Below are positions 13,301 to 24,792 of a stretch of 64,000 nucleotides of DNA, piece by piece. Below the pieces are notes generated by a model, which ran no database searches, was not told where the DNA came from, and worked only from the letters and a program-made list of their open reading frames with translations. How positions within the stretch are numbered: position 1 is the first letter of the stretch; every line of letters starts with the position of its first letter. The DNA is from Diorhabda sublineata (Eukaryota > Arthropoda > Insecta > Coleoptera > Chrysomelidae). The stretch is from positions 33,449,385-33,513,384 of the forward strand of contig NC_079479.1 of the NCBI RefSeq assembly GCF_026230105.1. Direction: 5' to 3'. The position numbers and the translations under genes were made by a program.

Positions 13301-15560
13301 ATTTATTGAAAAAATCACCCACACGGGTTCTAATCGGGATTTCGTGACAATAATTTTTTATTTTCAGCCAAGATTTTCCCCCAAGGTCATCGAATAATGA
13401 TCTCTTATGGCTCTAGCTGCGTTTATAATATAATTCAATCTTTGAACTCTTTTCTCATGGAACTAGGAATTGATTTATTGAAAAAATCACCCTCACGGGC
13501 TCTAATCGGGATTTCATGACAATAATTTTTTCTTTTCGGCCGATATTTTCCCCCAAGGTCATCGAATAATGTTCTCTTATGGCTCTAGCTGCGTTTAAAA
13601 TATAATTCAATCTTTGAACTCTTTTCTCATGGAACCAGGAAATGATTTATCGAAAAAATCAGTCTCACGGGCTCTAATCGGGATTTCGTGACAATAATTT
13701 TTTATTTTTAGCCTTGATTTTCCCCCAAGGTCATCGAATAATGTTCTCTTATAGCTCTAGAGGCGTTTAAAATATAATTCAATCTTTGAACTCTTTTCTC
13801 ATGGAACCAGGAAATGATTTATCGAAAAAATCACCCTCACGGGCTCTAATCGGGATTTCGTGACAATAATTTTTTATTTTCAGCCTAGATTTTCCCCCAA
13901 GGTCATCGAATAATGATCTCTTATGGCTCTAGCTGCGTTTATAATATAATTCAATATTTGAACTCTTTTCTCATGGAACCAAGAAATGATTTATCGAAAA
14001 AATCACCCTCACGGGCTCTAATCGGGATTTCGTGACAATAATTTTTTATTTTCAGCCTAGATTTTCCCCCAAGGTCATCGAATAATGATCTCTTATGGCT
14101 CTAGCTGCGTTTAAAATATAATTCAATCTTTGAACTCTTTTCTCATGGAACTAGGAATTGATTTATCGAAAAAATCACCCTCACGGGCTCTAATCGGGAT
14201 TTCGGGACAATAATTTTTTATTTTCAGCCTAAATTTTCCCCCAAGTTCATCGAATAATGATCTCTTATGGTTCTAGCTGCGTTTAAAATATAATTCAATA
14301 TTTGAACTCTTTTCTCATGGAACCAGGAAATGATTTATCGAAAAAATCACCCTCACGGGCTCTAATCGGCATTTCGTGACAATAATTTTTCATTTTCAGC
14401 CAAGATTTTCCCCCAAGGTCATCGAACAATGATCTCTTATGGCTCTAGTTGCGTTTATTTTGTGTGGTATATCCAACTTGAACCTAATAACGTCCATCAG
14501 ATGTATACTCTAGTTATTTACACACAAATTTCTATTCCAGATGTCATTGCAGCATAAACATGTGGTACTACATCTTGTAGTGTGTCAATAAGTTTGATAT
14601 AAACCTTTTTCTTTGAGAATCCCGAAAAGAAAAATCAAAAACATCACGTAGGAATCTAATAATAATAGTAATAATCTCTTTTCTATTAATAAAATTCACT
14701 GTAAAGCCCTGTATGCTTCACTATCGAATAGAATCATTCTGTGAATGAATTTGTGGCTACTTTTAAGTCTTGATATACCTGCGAGATCTAGAGGTGAGAT
14801 CAAGGAAGTTAAATTTGCTAGATGCCACAAGAACAGTGTCCACAAGAAGGTGTCGCCAAAAACTTCTGGGAATACGTTAGTCAAATTTTTTGCAAATGTA
14901 TCGTTTATTCTTGATGTATATGAAGGAGCCTCTTTGGAAGGAGAATGTACAAAATTGGAAAACGTATTGTAAACATTTTAAGTTTAATAATAATTTACTG
15001 AAATATCTTTTTGGGTTCTTGAACTAACATACGCTGTATAATTTCTTCATATTGATAATTTACTAACAATAGAAAACATTATCCCAGATTAAATAATACA
15101 GTCTCAGTAAGATGGAGAAACGGAATGATAAGGAATAAAGGACAGCATAGAAAAGCTGTCTGACATCGATTTTGAAGACTCTATCTCGACTCAAACGATG
15201 CCTCTATCAAAACATAACCGATTCAAGTGTACGAGGTAAAGGAGGTGTTTCCAGAGACATCAAAACAGTGATATATCTATAGTATTATAATCTGGAACAT
15301 TACTAAATGACTATTACAAAAATTGTTCTGTGCAATATTTATTTTCAAGTATATCAGATGTAGAATTAAACTTGGCAACATGACGTATCGTTGAATTTTT
15401 ATCATAAACTGTACCTTTTATTATCATCGTTGTTCTCTACTAATAAATACTGTTTTCTTGGTCTTTGTTTTACGGTTTTCATTGGTATTTGAACTTCTGA
15501 ATCGAATTTTCTTTTTTTGTTTTCATTACCACGTTCAATTATTATAGTATCCGGATTCAT
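7386..15560 (-). CDS. Inward-rectifier potassium channel (Kir/Irk), two coding exons
   Basis: Forms tetrameric inward-rectifying K+ channels in the plasma membrane. Coding exons: 15560-15415 and 8433-7386, predicted 397 aa. Exon 1 encodes MNPDTIIIERGNENK... and ends AAA AG|GTACAG; exon 2 follows CATTTTCAG and begins G|AGT AAT, so phases match and give R49. Seen in exon 2: the Kir N-terminal motif SKTGECNIFPSNV, slide helix FLRDFFTTLIDMKWR, TM1 (about 90-117), Cys-flanked pore helix with selectivity filter TTGYGE (about 157-162), TM2 with IVDAFLVG (the Asp matches the rectification-controlling D172 of Kir2.1), the PIP2-type basic RPKHR, and the cytoplasmic immunoglobulin-like domain (CAVISMRDNKLCLMIRLGD, EGEY, SSPLYNISKNDL). 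Length fits the family. CAG|ATAAATG just before the start suggests a 5' UTR exon further upstream. AATAAA overlaps the stop codon. Which of Irk1/2/3 this is was not decided. The 7-kb intron is filled with satellite DNA. Exon 2 is certain; exon 1 is inferred from phase and position. Confidence 0.85.
8480..9250. mobile_element. LINE debris inside the Kir intron
   Basis: Several broken coding pieces in mixed orientation: EVRGQVTKANKVEGCL and RPIMIYTSETRPETSKT near 8530-8670 read like the reverse-transcriptase tail of RTE-like LINEs, and RGRPWKRWSGI near 9120-9150 resembles their basic C-terminal end. Between them (about 8740-9060) lies a different fragment. None is intact. Assignment rests on motif resemblance only. 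Confidence 0.5.
9305..14458. repeat. 172-bp satellite array, about 30 monomers
   Basis: A head-to-tail array with a strict 172-bp period. The string AACTCTTTTCTCATGGAAC recurs at 9489, 9661, 9833, 10005 and on every 172 bp to 14305 (29 aligned monomers plus one divergent leading copy near 9317). Monomers differ by a few substitutions and almost no indels. Diagnostic variants recur in blocks: a run with CGGCATTTCGGG, TTTTCTGCC and GCATTTATAAT occurs at about 10865-11040 and again exactly 2236 bp (13 monomers) later. Right edge is abrupt at GCGTTTA|TTTTGTG. The whole array lies within the Kir intron. No protein-coding capacity; each unit only offers a 20-codon ORF. Confidence 0.97.
14459..15414 (-). 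other. Remainder of Kir intron, nothing recognised
   Basis: Sequence between the satellite and the donor of Kir exon 1. Overlapping open stretches on both strands at 14696-14972 (62 and 75 codons) have no motif I recognise; they may be transposon-derived. Confidence 0.4.
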
Positions 15561-16980
15561 TTATCTGAAAAATAGTTATATGAATATATAATACAACTAC
15601 AAACGTTTTATAACAGGTAGACCTTAAGAAACAATCTCTGTTGGGAGATTGAAGTATATTTCGAATAATTACAACTGAGAAGTGTAAATTTTATTAATGA
15701 AATCGTGTTAATATAATAAAAATGTTGCCAAATAACCTAACCTTAAAAATCAATCTCTATTTGAACATTAAGGTTTATTTACAACTGAAAATTCTATAGA
15801 ATCTAATTTTGGTTACATTCTGTTACCATATATTTTTAAAAAAATAGAAATAAATTATTACGTTAATTTAGAACATATTTTAAATAAATATAACTGCGAG
15901 AAGTGTAAATTTTATGAATGAGAACGTTGCCAAATCTAATAAAATTTCTTAAACATTATTCATTACTTTGGAACAGGAAATTATGAGAAAAATATATGGA
16001 GCGATGAAGAATTGAGATATTTTGAGAATTAGAAGAAATTTGAAGTTCAGTAAACGTGATAAACGTTATAAAAAACTATATGAATACAGTAGTTTGGATA
16101 TTTGGAGCGAATTAATGAAGAATCGAATGTTTTATTCAGATTATAGCGAATAGGAAATGTGGAGGACCTCCTTGGATGAATATTAGGTTTTTATATTCTT
16201 GTTTGCATTTACTGAAATCAGTTTATAGCCAATTTATTTCGAAAAATAGATTTTTTATTATTACTCAAACTAATAATTGACTTTATACTAGAAAAAATAT
16301 TATACTTACTATTGTTATCAAGTTATTTAAAATATTTTGATAGTATCGAACATTTTTAACGCACTTCCAACAACAAAACTAAATATTTCAGTTTTTCTGC
16401 AGCATCTTAAGTTGATTTAAGTCAAGTCAAATGTTGATTGTAACAATTTTGCATTCTTTTATTATCTCGTTAACTCAAATTTACTGTGAAGAAAGGAATG
16501 ATCCTAATTTGAGGTCGGTGTTTATTATATAAATTTCGGTGTGGGTTGTCACTAACATAACATTAATTCTTTGATAGTAAAATTGAATTTTTAAATTATG
16601 GTTAAAGAAAAAATTTGAAATATACTTGTCGACATTACATACAAATAAATTATTGATGTTGAGTCCACGTACACTACTTTTGAAATCAATCAATTGTACT
16701 CTGGGAATATTGAATGCAAAATATAGTTTTGGAAGTAAAGTTTTCTATTTTAAAACATCTGTTAAGCCTTGTAGAAGAATGTATTTTGGTGTTTCCTAAA
16801 ATAAAGATCATAAAACCTGGTAAAATCGATAATACAAACCCAACAAGTTTAGATAGTAGGTAGTTAGTTCTCTCTGATCCTTAACATTGTAAGGACATAC
16901 CTCCGAAACTGTACTAGAAAAAAATAATCTTCCAATTGATAAAGTATGTAGTTTTTTTACATAAATACACCGTTACCTAA
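15561..16980. other. Intergenic AT-rich, nothing recognised
   Basis: Upstream of the Kir start codon; the gene's 5' UTR exon and promoter may be here but cannot be placed. Apart from weak AT-rich repetition (two similar stretches near 15640-15700 and 15880-15930, both with AACTGAGAAGTGTAAATTTTAT-like wording) there is nothing to annotate. Confidence 0.4.
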
Positions 16981-16984
16981 TCCA

Positions 16985-17750
16985 TAATCCTAACAGATAC
17001 CTCAAAAACATATGATTCATTTGTTCGGGTGTAGAAAAACGTTGACATCTCGCAATTTATTTTTGATCTGAGGAAATAAGAAGAAATCATTGGGTGCCAA
17101 ACAAGGTTTGTATAGCGGATGACCCATTAATTCGATTTTTTGACTGTTTAAAATCGTTTTTGTTTGAATTGATGTGTGAAATATCGATTTGTCGCGGTGG
17201 AGAATGATTCGTTATCTGCGTTTGATTCCATCGATTTTTTCAAACACTTTTGTCAAACAAATGCTGGTATACCATTCAGAAATGACCGTTCTACTCTAAT
17301 GGAATGTTGAATTATTTCCAAAAAACGTGTAACCATTTGCTTCGAACTTTTGCTGGATTCGGCTCAACTTGGAAGACCCATTCAGTCGATTATTAGTCTA
17401 GTTTCGGGTTAATATGCATAGATACACGATTTTTTGCCTGTCACGATATTATAGACGTCGTTTGAAGTACGGCGATCCAATGTATTCAGCATTTTTTGGC
17501 ACCAATCGACGCGAGTTTTTGTTTAAGCAATTGTCAAATTATGTGATATCCAAAGAGAACAAATCAGCCAAATTTTCATGCAACATTGAATATATGCGAG
17601 TGGAACTGATACCCAAGTAATCTCAGTTTACGCACAGCATCGATGTGGGTGGCTCGAGATGGTGCTTCATCACCAAAAGTCGAAGCGAGTTGATCGACGC
17701 ACTGCTGTTGGTTTAATCCAAGTCGTAAAAAACCATCGTACGAAAATAAT
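16985..17750 (-). mobile_element. Mariner transposon of a second family, decayed
   Basis: Read on minus from 17745: RLGLNQQQCVDQLASTFGDE with APSRATH, the N-terminal helix-turn-helix region of a mariner transposase, and toward the low coordinates RIILHRDKSIFHTS, LNSQKIELMGHP and LAPNDFFLFPQIKNKLRDVN, which correspond to the HHDNASSHT, PPYSPDLAPNDFFLFP and KNKLRG motifs of that clade. Stops and frameshifts interrupt both halves, the PPYSPD motif is mutated, and the middle is scrambled. This family differs from the copies at 5.1, 35.6 and 45.2 kb. Terminal repeats were not found. Confidence 0.75.
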
Positions 17751-18282
17751 TTAATTCCATTTTTTGATTAAAATGAATGTTTCAAATATCTGTTAACAAC
17801 TGGAATAGCATTCGTATTAATGACTTTTGTATTTTTGAATGCTCAAGATTCGATATATACCGACATTAGCTTGAAACCTGAGACACTGGTCGAGGCAAAG
17901 CTTATATCTGAAGAAAAAAGAAATATAATAGAACTGCGACACGAAGAGCGAAGTGAAAATACAGTTTTGGAACAGCAAGATCTCTATACTAACACAATTA
18001 GTATTAAAATAATCAATAAGAAAGAGCGAATCAGCTAATGCCCTCCAGGAAGTAATGCCAAACGACGGTTTCCACGTAGGAATACAGGTACAAAAGAAAT
18101 ATGAATGGAGTTTTTACCTGGTACTGGTTGGCGGTGCAACTCCCTTCAACTTCAAGAAGAAAAGCTTCCAAAAAATTGGATAATTTTGTATCGAATTTAT
18201 ACTACATTAAAGTAACTTTTCTTTATTTATATTTTTTATTATATTTTATATTTATTATTAATTCAAACTCTTGAAAATAACA
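17751..18282. other. Spacer downstream of BBS5
   Basis: A 72-codon plus-strand open stretch (17820-18038, with ISLKPETLVEAKLISEEKRN) has a polar composition but no recognised motif and is not called as a gene. Several AATAAA hexamers read on minus at about 18225-18275, suited to BBS5 polyadenylation. Confidence 0.4.
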
Positions 18283-21015
18283 TTAGGAAGGTATAACTTC
18301 CCAAAGCTTTTGCAAAGTATAACCTTCTTTAATAGTTTCAACAGCAAGTCCTAGTTCAGAATTAAAAACCGGCATCCTATCCTTCGTATGTCCTTCGTCT
18401 GCTAAATAGTTAGAAATCGAATTGGATATTTCATTTTTATTTTCGTCAAAAGGTTCAAATTCATCGACAATATTATTAAATTTGTGCTCGACTTGACCGG
18501 ATGACCAGTTGTATTCGACACCAAAAATAGGTTTTGTAGTATAGACGGTATGGAAAGACGAAAGCTCTTTAAATAGTGTCCTGAGTTTTTCTTCTGGTTC
18601 TACTTTGAAGCCCAATACGTATAAACCGCTTATTTCGGAACTGGTGATGACAAGAGCCGTTCCGAATTTCGAGTCTCTAATCGAAATCTAAAACAAAACT
18701 AAATGGCGTTTCAAAATGTAATACCTTATCTTTCATTAAGAAATTTTAACCCATATGTTTGAATCAAAGATCTAGGTGTTACCCTGTGGAAACTTTGGTT
18801 TGGTACCAAGAAACTTTAGACAGTTTACTGAAGTTGAAACCTTATCTGAACTTTTTAATTTGGAACGCAAGCTTGTGTGTATTTTCCCTACTATTTAATA
18901 GGGGTTGTGGGGTGGTGTATACATATAAATATTTCCGAAAAACATAATTTAAAAGGTATTTTAGTTGAATTAGAAAAAAAATTGATAACCATTAGTAATT
19001 CGTTGGTCATGCAGATGCAGATATTTGAAAGATGCTCTAAATAAGGAAGTTACCAAAGAAGAAGGAAAATGGAAAATAAGGAAGAATTAGGGGTATAAAA
19101 ACCTTGTTAGAACAATAAAACTACGTAAGTCCAAGTGCCAAAATGATGCTAATTTCTACAAAAAAGTGATAAACTTTACCGTATCTATTTGTAGGAATGG
19201 TAATGATATATTAAATCCTTCGTTGATATCGGCGAACCATACAAATCTAACATTCGTTACTATAAAGGTGCCAAGACTCCCTTGATCGCTAGATAAGTTC
19301 CATACACCATGAACAGTTGATATAACTTGCTCTAGTGGAAGTATTTTTAATTGCTTATTGTATACAACCGCCCCTCGTAGTTTTAATTCTCTGTATAATT
19401 TTGATGAATTGTAAGCTCTAAAACATTGAAAACAGCAAAATGGTCGGCAAATTTGTTAGCCGAAAAGCCAAATATGAACATCGAAAAATTTAGATTTTTT
19501 CCCATCGTAATTTACGATTGAGATTTGGTTTAAATGAGATTCTTTTCGCACAAGGCGTTTCCTGGTGATTTTTTCTTTCAAAATAACAACAAACCCTTTC
19601 CCAGATATAGATACTGTTCGTTGTACGGTTCAGGACGATTGAAATAGGAAAACTTTGTAAAACAAGAAAGTGTACGCATTTGGTATTCTAAATCGAATCT
19701 GTAAGACCGGAAATTTAATTGAAAGTATGATCCTGCAGGACATATGCGGCGATTAAAGGATGGTTCCATCTGAAATTCTGAAAATTTAAATCTCATTGAC
19801 CATTTCAAAGCTCTTAATCAGAACATTCTCTTGGGAAACTTATCGCGATTCAACTGATGTAATGTTTTGTTTGCATGACGAAGTTTGTTTAGGAACGTAC
19901 TTACTTATGTACACCCATGACTGAAGTAAAATGTCTGGTATTTCCAGGTACTAAATTGGTAAATATAAATTCGTATCTAGTGCCTTTAGATGCCGTCAAA
20001 ATTTGTAGTGCTTGAGTCGTACCGCGCAGTCTCTGGAAGTTGAAATTGAAATTAATGGATTCTAGTAAAAAATCATTATTTTTTCAAAAGAGTAGCTTTA
20101 ACATAATGGTCAACAATCTCCAATAACTATTCCGTATCTCTAATGGCTTCAAAATATGGAAAAATAGAAAATAATAGAGATAAACTTACGGAATTTACTA
20201 TTTTGTTACTTGTACTTAAAACTGCACCAAATCCGATAGCTAAAAAACAAGTTTTATATTCAAAATTACTGCGATAAATGTTACGTATAAACTTACACAA
20301 ATTTATACGCGGGCTTGTCGACGAATACCAAAGAATTCTAATATTAGTAATTATGAATTTTCCTCTGTATCCACTGTTACCTTTAGTATCTTCTATATTA
20401 TCTAATTTGTCTATTACTTTTTCACCATTTATAAGCTTCATTCTTCTATAAAACAAATTTGAACTCAGACAAAAAGCAAAACATTATTTCCATATTTCGA
20501 TATTTTTAAATAAAATTCATCTACTACCCACTTCGAATCCTGATGGAGTTTTGTATGAGGATGGTTCCAGGAGTACCTAGAGTTTAAACGAGGCAGTAAA
20601 ACCTGCAAATACCAGCATCGCAGTGGTCTACCAAAATTATTGTGTTTTCTTTGTTGTACCAGGTACTTCTGGGACCATCCTCGTATATACAATGCATAGA
20701 AAATGTGTTATTGATCCTGAGGAAACTGAAAATAACGAAAATATAAGAAAATTTTCGAGATAGCCTAGGTAGGGCCGTAGTCAGCCTTTCAAATCGGAGC
20801 CGATCATCCCCTTTCTCCAAGTAAGACTTTCATACCACCGAATGGAGGCGTTTCTGTCGAACCAAATTCGGTCAAACATTTCTTGATTCTATTTCTATTT
20901 CATCAGAATCAAAAGTTTGACCTTTATTATTTTATTTTATATGAGAGACACAAAAATATACTTACGAATACGGTATATCAAATCGCACTTCTTTATCTTC
21001 CCACGTCAATGCCAT
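18283..21015 (-). CDS. BBS5: BBS5, BBSome subunit (Bardet-Biedl syndrome 5 protein)
   Basis: Component of the BBSome, the coat that moves membrane proteins in and out of cilia; BBS5 binds phosphoinositides through two PH-like domains. Six coding exons: 21015-20966, 20445-20297, 20239-20190, 20032-19905, 19417-19180 and 18687-18283. All have GT/AG borders and matching phases, giving 339 aa, close to the vertebrate protein (about 341). Seen in order: [147 protein letters not shown], and the C-terminal [15 protein letters not shown] with [10 protein letters not shown]. No lesion is visible. In insects ciliary genes usually serve sensory neurons and sperm. Start chosen because ATG-GCA-TTG-ACG-TGG opens the conserved first block. 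Confidence 0.95.
20554..20685. mobile_element. Mariner-derived MITE (132 bp) in BBS5 intron 1
   Basis: Inverted terminal repeats, left TATGAGGATGGTTCCAGGAG and right (reverse complement) TACGAGGATGGTCCCAGAAG, about 27 bp each, enclose only about 80 bp. The ends match those of the mariner copies at 5633 and 35555, so this is a deletion derivative of that family. It lies between BBS5 exons 1 and 2. Confidence 0.85.
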
Positions 21016-21413
21016 TTTTTTGAAAACAATTGTATTAAATACAGAATTCTAAAAGATTGAATGAGAATCTACAACAATATATTACATGTTTTATTGATTT
21101 AAGAAAGTTGCCTCGGTAACTTGATGATTGTATACAAAGCAAGCACATGGGAATGTTTTGGCCGTACATTTCATCATTATAATATAGTTTATTTCAAATT
21201 ATTTCTAGTCCAATCAATTTTTAAAACAATTCAACACATAAAAGAGAATATATAATGATAGTTATCTCTCTAGCGTTGAAAGTTTTCTACGCAAAATAAA
21301 GCAGAACCTACTCAATTATTGATTATGTGACAATGTTAGACATGAAGACTAATTGTTCAATGTTATAGCGTCCGATGCTTTCTGAGGATAAGAAATGATC
21401 AATGTACGTTAAG

Positions 21414-21611
21414 TTAAGAAGAAGAGGTCACCTTCTTGGTGGACACAGCAGCGATATTGAGCAACTTACCACTGAGACTTTGAATTTCATTTAAATTTAA
21501 TCCACTGCCGTGGAATTTCAAATTTTGTGTTTCCTTTCCATAAATTAAAACAAAAAATGTTAACAAAACAATGTTTATTATATTACATACTAAATACACT
21601 GTTAAATACAT
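21414..21611 (-). CDS. Possible small membrane protein, unrecognised
   Basis: A 65-codon ORF from ATG at 21611 begins with about 25 hydrophobic residues (MYLTVYLVCNIINIVLLTFF) and continues with a polar tail ending KKVTSSS. It lies about 400 bp upstream of BBS5 on the same strand. Nothing confirms expression; AT-rich DNA readily yields hydrophobic ORFs by chance. The frame continues upstream without an ATG to a stop near 21698, so it could also be part of an exon. Confidence 0.15.
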   Translation of the reverse strand: MYLTVYLVCNIINIVLLTFFVLIYGKETQNLKFHGSGLNLNEIQSLSGKLLNIAAVSTKKVTSSS

Positions 21612-21699
21612 AAAATTTACAATAAAAATGACAAGAAAATGAAACAAATATTTCAACAGTTCATTAAAATATAGTAGCCATAACTGTATATGTAACTAA

Positions 21700-23160
21700 T
21701 GTATATTTTGTACATACAACAATTTAAAAGTATTCTTATGAATAAATTAATTTGAAATATATATTGTAAATGTTTCTTTGAACAGCCCGATATTCAAACA
21801 ACTTGGGTTGAGGTTAGGTTGTGTTATAGACTGTTCCATGTTTTGGAATATACCAAAAGTACTTTTGAATACTCAACCAACATTAGTATTCGATCTACAG
21901 ATTGTCCCAAGTTATGATCGAAGCAATGTAATATTCTTCGATGAAAAGCATGCGCAGATGAAGTACAGTTGATTGTTTCATGCAAGATCTTGACATTATC
22001 GGTTTTGTGCCGTTTTTATTGCATGCAAGTTGCTTTTGGCTTAACAGATCAGCTGACTTTCGTACAGCTTCGTTATTTTCATTGTTAAGTTAAACAAAAT
22101 ATTAATAAAAATTTGAGGTTAGAAATTTGTTTACTTTTACTGTTTACAGAGACTTGCTCGCAATTTCTTGCTCGATTGCATTACGTCAAGCGGCCTTAAC
22201 GAAAATCCATTCTGGACTCTTTAAACTCGTACAAGGAACAACTGTGCTAAGAATTTTTCAATTATGAGGTATTCCACCTCATAATGCAGCAGATATTGTT
22301 CTCAATTGGAATCCTCTTCTAGGCGATAGATTTTTATAAAATTTCTGAACTATGTTATAAATCAACACGTGTCGCAAATGTCATATGTCATACTTTATCT
22401 ATACTGCGCATGCTTAAGAATGCGCAGAACCGAGCTAAAACCTCGAAGGATAGAAAAATCGTTGTCATTCTGTATTCCTTACTCGGAACAACTACTTATA
22501 GAAACTGTCTATAGTATCAAATAACTTATTTTGTGTTCTGTGGCAGCTGTCAAAATCATCCGATATAGTAGTGGCAGTACTGACAGTAGATACGGTGTTG
22601 ACCTATTGTATGAATCCATTAAGTTTGGTTACAAATGTACGGTGTGAATTATCAATGGTCATTTCATTGGATTCCACTTAAAAATGCATTTTAAGGACTA
22701 CGTCAATTAATTTTTCCCTTCTCGCCATATCTGTCACCACTGGACTATTTTTTTAAGGTTATGTTGAAGACTTGATTTAGCAGACACAATCTTTGAAATT
22801 TACATGATTGTTTCAAAGGTTTTTTTGATGAAAATCATAGTTTAATATTCATATTTGTATTGGTATTAATCGGTTCCAAATAGAACACGTAATTTTCAAT
22901 AGCAGCATACTGGGGAAAATGTAATAAATGTTTCATACGTCATTAGGGACTTATTTTAATACCATCCAATGTTCTTATTATCTGAATATTTAAAAAACTA
23001 CTGAATAAATACTAAATATGTTTTGAATTTCAAAGCTTTCAAATTGTGAACCTGTTTGAGCACGTGTTATATAATTTGAAGATGGCAATCCTATATTATT
23101 CTAACCTTAAAATAAATGACTAAATATTTGACTGGAAAATAAATAAATAATTTCTCAAAT
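21700..23160. other. Intergenic, nothing recognised
   Basis: AT-rich with scattered less AT-rich stretches (22000-22600). No convincing ORF, repeat boundary or RNA gene was seen. Confidence 0.45.
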
Positions 23161-23166
23161 TGTCGT

Positions 23167-24792
23167 TCAAAAACGTCCCACATATGGCGGTTGAAGCTCG
23201 GGTCTTAGAGAAATTCCTGGATTACGTCCATTGAAATGATTCAATGACAATACTTTGCTTATCAAACTAAGATCTTCATGGGATTTTCCTCTCAAAGCAC
23301 CAGAGTTGTAAAGTAAATTTTTCAATTGATCGTTTGATCTTAGGAATCGATTATTTTGCAACTGAGTCGGTTGAGGTGGTTGTAAGAATTGTGGTCTGGT
23401 TAAAGCAGATTCTTGATTGGGCCTAAAGAATCTGTTACCATCAACTGAATTATCGAAATTTATCTGTTGGGAAGGTGTAAATGAAAACGAATTTGTATTT
23501 TTGCTAAAATCGTTGACGCCAAAGTTACCGAAACCAGTATTTTGTCTAAAGAACCTGTTACCGTTTTGATTATTCTGATTAAAGTTGGGAAATTGTTGAT
23601 TGAAGCTCGACGTTTGAGGAGAGAAATTATTTAAGGTAGGGAAAGGTGTCCTGAAATCTTGTGGCGCCTTAACCGGAAGAAATTGACCGTTCAGTGGTAG
23701 TTTTCCTACTTGAACGATAGGGTCCAATGATAAACTAGGTTGTAATGCTACACTTTGAGATTTAAACACTTGATTAGGTGAAGATAGAAGAGGAGGTTGT
23801 TGAACTAGATTCAACAGAGGTGTCGGGGTGGTCAATAAAGGCGTAGAAATCGGAATAAACGGTTGGATATTACTTCTAGTACGAAGTTCTTCTTGTTGTC
23901 TTAAGAAAAACTGTTGTTGTTGTTTTAAATTCAAATTCAATCTGTATATTTCGTCTTCTAAAGCTTTCTGCTTTTGCTGTAGTTGAAATTTTTCTTGTTG
24001 TCTTCCCAATTCCTCTAATTTATGTAGTTGAGCTAGTTTCGCTTGTTCCTGTTGTTTGATGAATTGAATTCGTTGTTCGTTCTGTATTATCATTTCTTCT
24101 GGTGATTTGTTGAATACAGAGGATCGATATATAGATTCAACTTTTTTCGGTAAACCTAATTCGTCCTGGTGAACGGTGAATGCCGCTACTAAAGGAGCCG
24201 AGAAGAATTGTACATTTTCTACCTTAGCTTCGTTTTCTTCAGTAGAAACTATTGGAGCTAATGAAGTTGTTTCCACTTTGTTGATTTTAGTTGATGGTTT
24301 TTCGTTGAATGTTATTGAATTTTGATTAGTAAATCTTTCGCTCTTTTTAGCTTGATTTACTTTACCAAATTGTTGATCTCCAAAATTACTAGAAGCACTC
24401 GTTAAAATACTTTCGTCGTCTTCTTCTTTCTTTTCTATAGTCGTTATGGTTTCTTGTCGGAGTGCTTGGCTTTTTTGAAGAAGTACTTTATATGATTCTG
24501 ATGTAGAGCTCGTTATAACGTTTTCTGTTGTAGAAGATGGAGACGTTTGAGATGCTGCTGATGTTTCTCCATTGGAAATTATTGAAAGTGATAAAGCTGA
24601 AGCCTTTTCTACCACATTTTCATTCGAATCGTTTTGTACACTATTTTCGTTTCGATCTTTCTCTTCGTTCTCCAATTCTGTTAAAGCTTTGAGCAGTGCT
24701 TGCCTCAAATTAGAGTCTGAATCAACATTTCTGTTTTCATTCTCTTTTGATAATGCACAGTAAATAGTGAGACAAACTGTTATCACATGTAT
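23167..24792 (-). CDS. Secreted Gln-rich coiled-coil protein, main exon
   Basis: Function unknown; probably an extracellular or cuticle-type structural protein. The exon starts after acceptor TATTTCAG at 24793 in phase 0 and runs 541 codons to a stop. Its first residues (IHVITVCLTIYCALSKENEN) form the hydrophobic part and end of a signal peptide, so a tiny upstream exon must supply the initiator Met; I could not place it. Order of regions: acidic Ser/Thr/Asn-rich stretch (about 15-190); coiled coil rich in Gln, Leu and Glu (about 235-305, QQEQAKLAQLHKLEELGRQQ, LKQQQQFFLRQQEEL); Pro-rich linker; then three degenerate repeats on the theme NRFFRQN, NRFFRPN, NNRFLRSN (about 415-505); C-terminus ELQPPYVGRF. 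Exon organisation (very short first exon carrying the start) is usual for insect secreted matrix proteins. No catalytic motif. Confidence 0.8.
   Translation of the reverse strand: MHVITVCLTIYCALSKENENRNVDSDSNLRQALLKALTELENEEKDRNENSVQNDSNENVVEKASALSLSIISNGETSAASQTSPSSTTENVITSSTSESYKVLLQKSQALRQETITTIEKKEEDDESILTSASSNFGDQQFGKVNQAKKSERFTNQNSITFNEKPSTKINKVETTSLAPIVSTEENEAKVENVQFFSAPLVAAFTVHQDELGLPKKVESIYRSSVFNKSPEEMIIQNEQRIQFIKQQEQAKLAQLHKLEELGRQQEKFQLQQKQKALEDEIYRLNLNLKQQQQFFLRQQEELRTRSNIQPFIPISTPLLTTPTPLLNLVQQPPLLSSPNQVFKSQSVALQPSLSLDPIVQVGKLPLNGQFLPVKAPQDFRTPFPTLNNFSPQTSSFNQQFPNFNQNNQNGNRFFRQNTGFGNFGVNDFSKNTNSFSFTPSQQINFDNSVDGNRFFRPNQESALTRPQFLQPPQPTQLQNNRFLRSNDQLKNLLYNSGALRGKSHEDLSLISKVLSLNHFNGRNPGISLRPELQPPYVGRF

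Noticed and set aside
14696..14972. Overlapping ORFs on both strands after the satellite
   Set aside because: No recognised motif, no splice sites linking to Kir, and length within chance expectation.
19578..19808. 76-codon minus-strand ORF within BBS5 intron 4
   Set aside because: It lies between two phase-matched BBS5 exons, and including it would break the conserved YRELK and VHK junction.
24572..24763. 63-codon plus-strand ORF rich in Ser and Phe
   Set aside because: It is the antisense of the acidic, Glu/Asn-rich start of the secreted coiled-coil protein.
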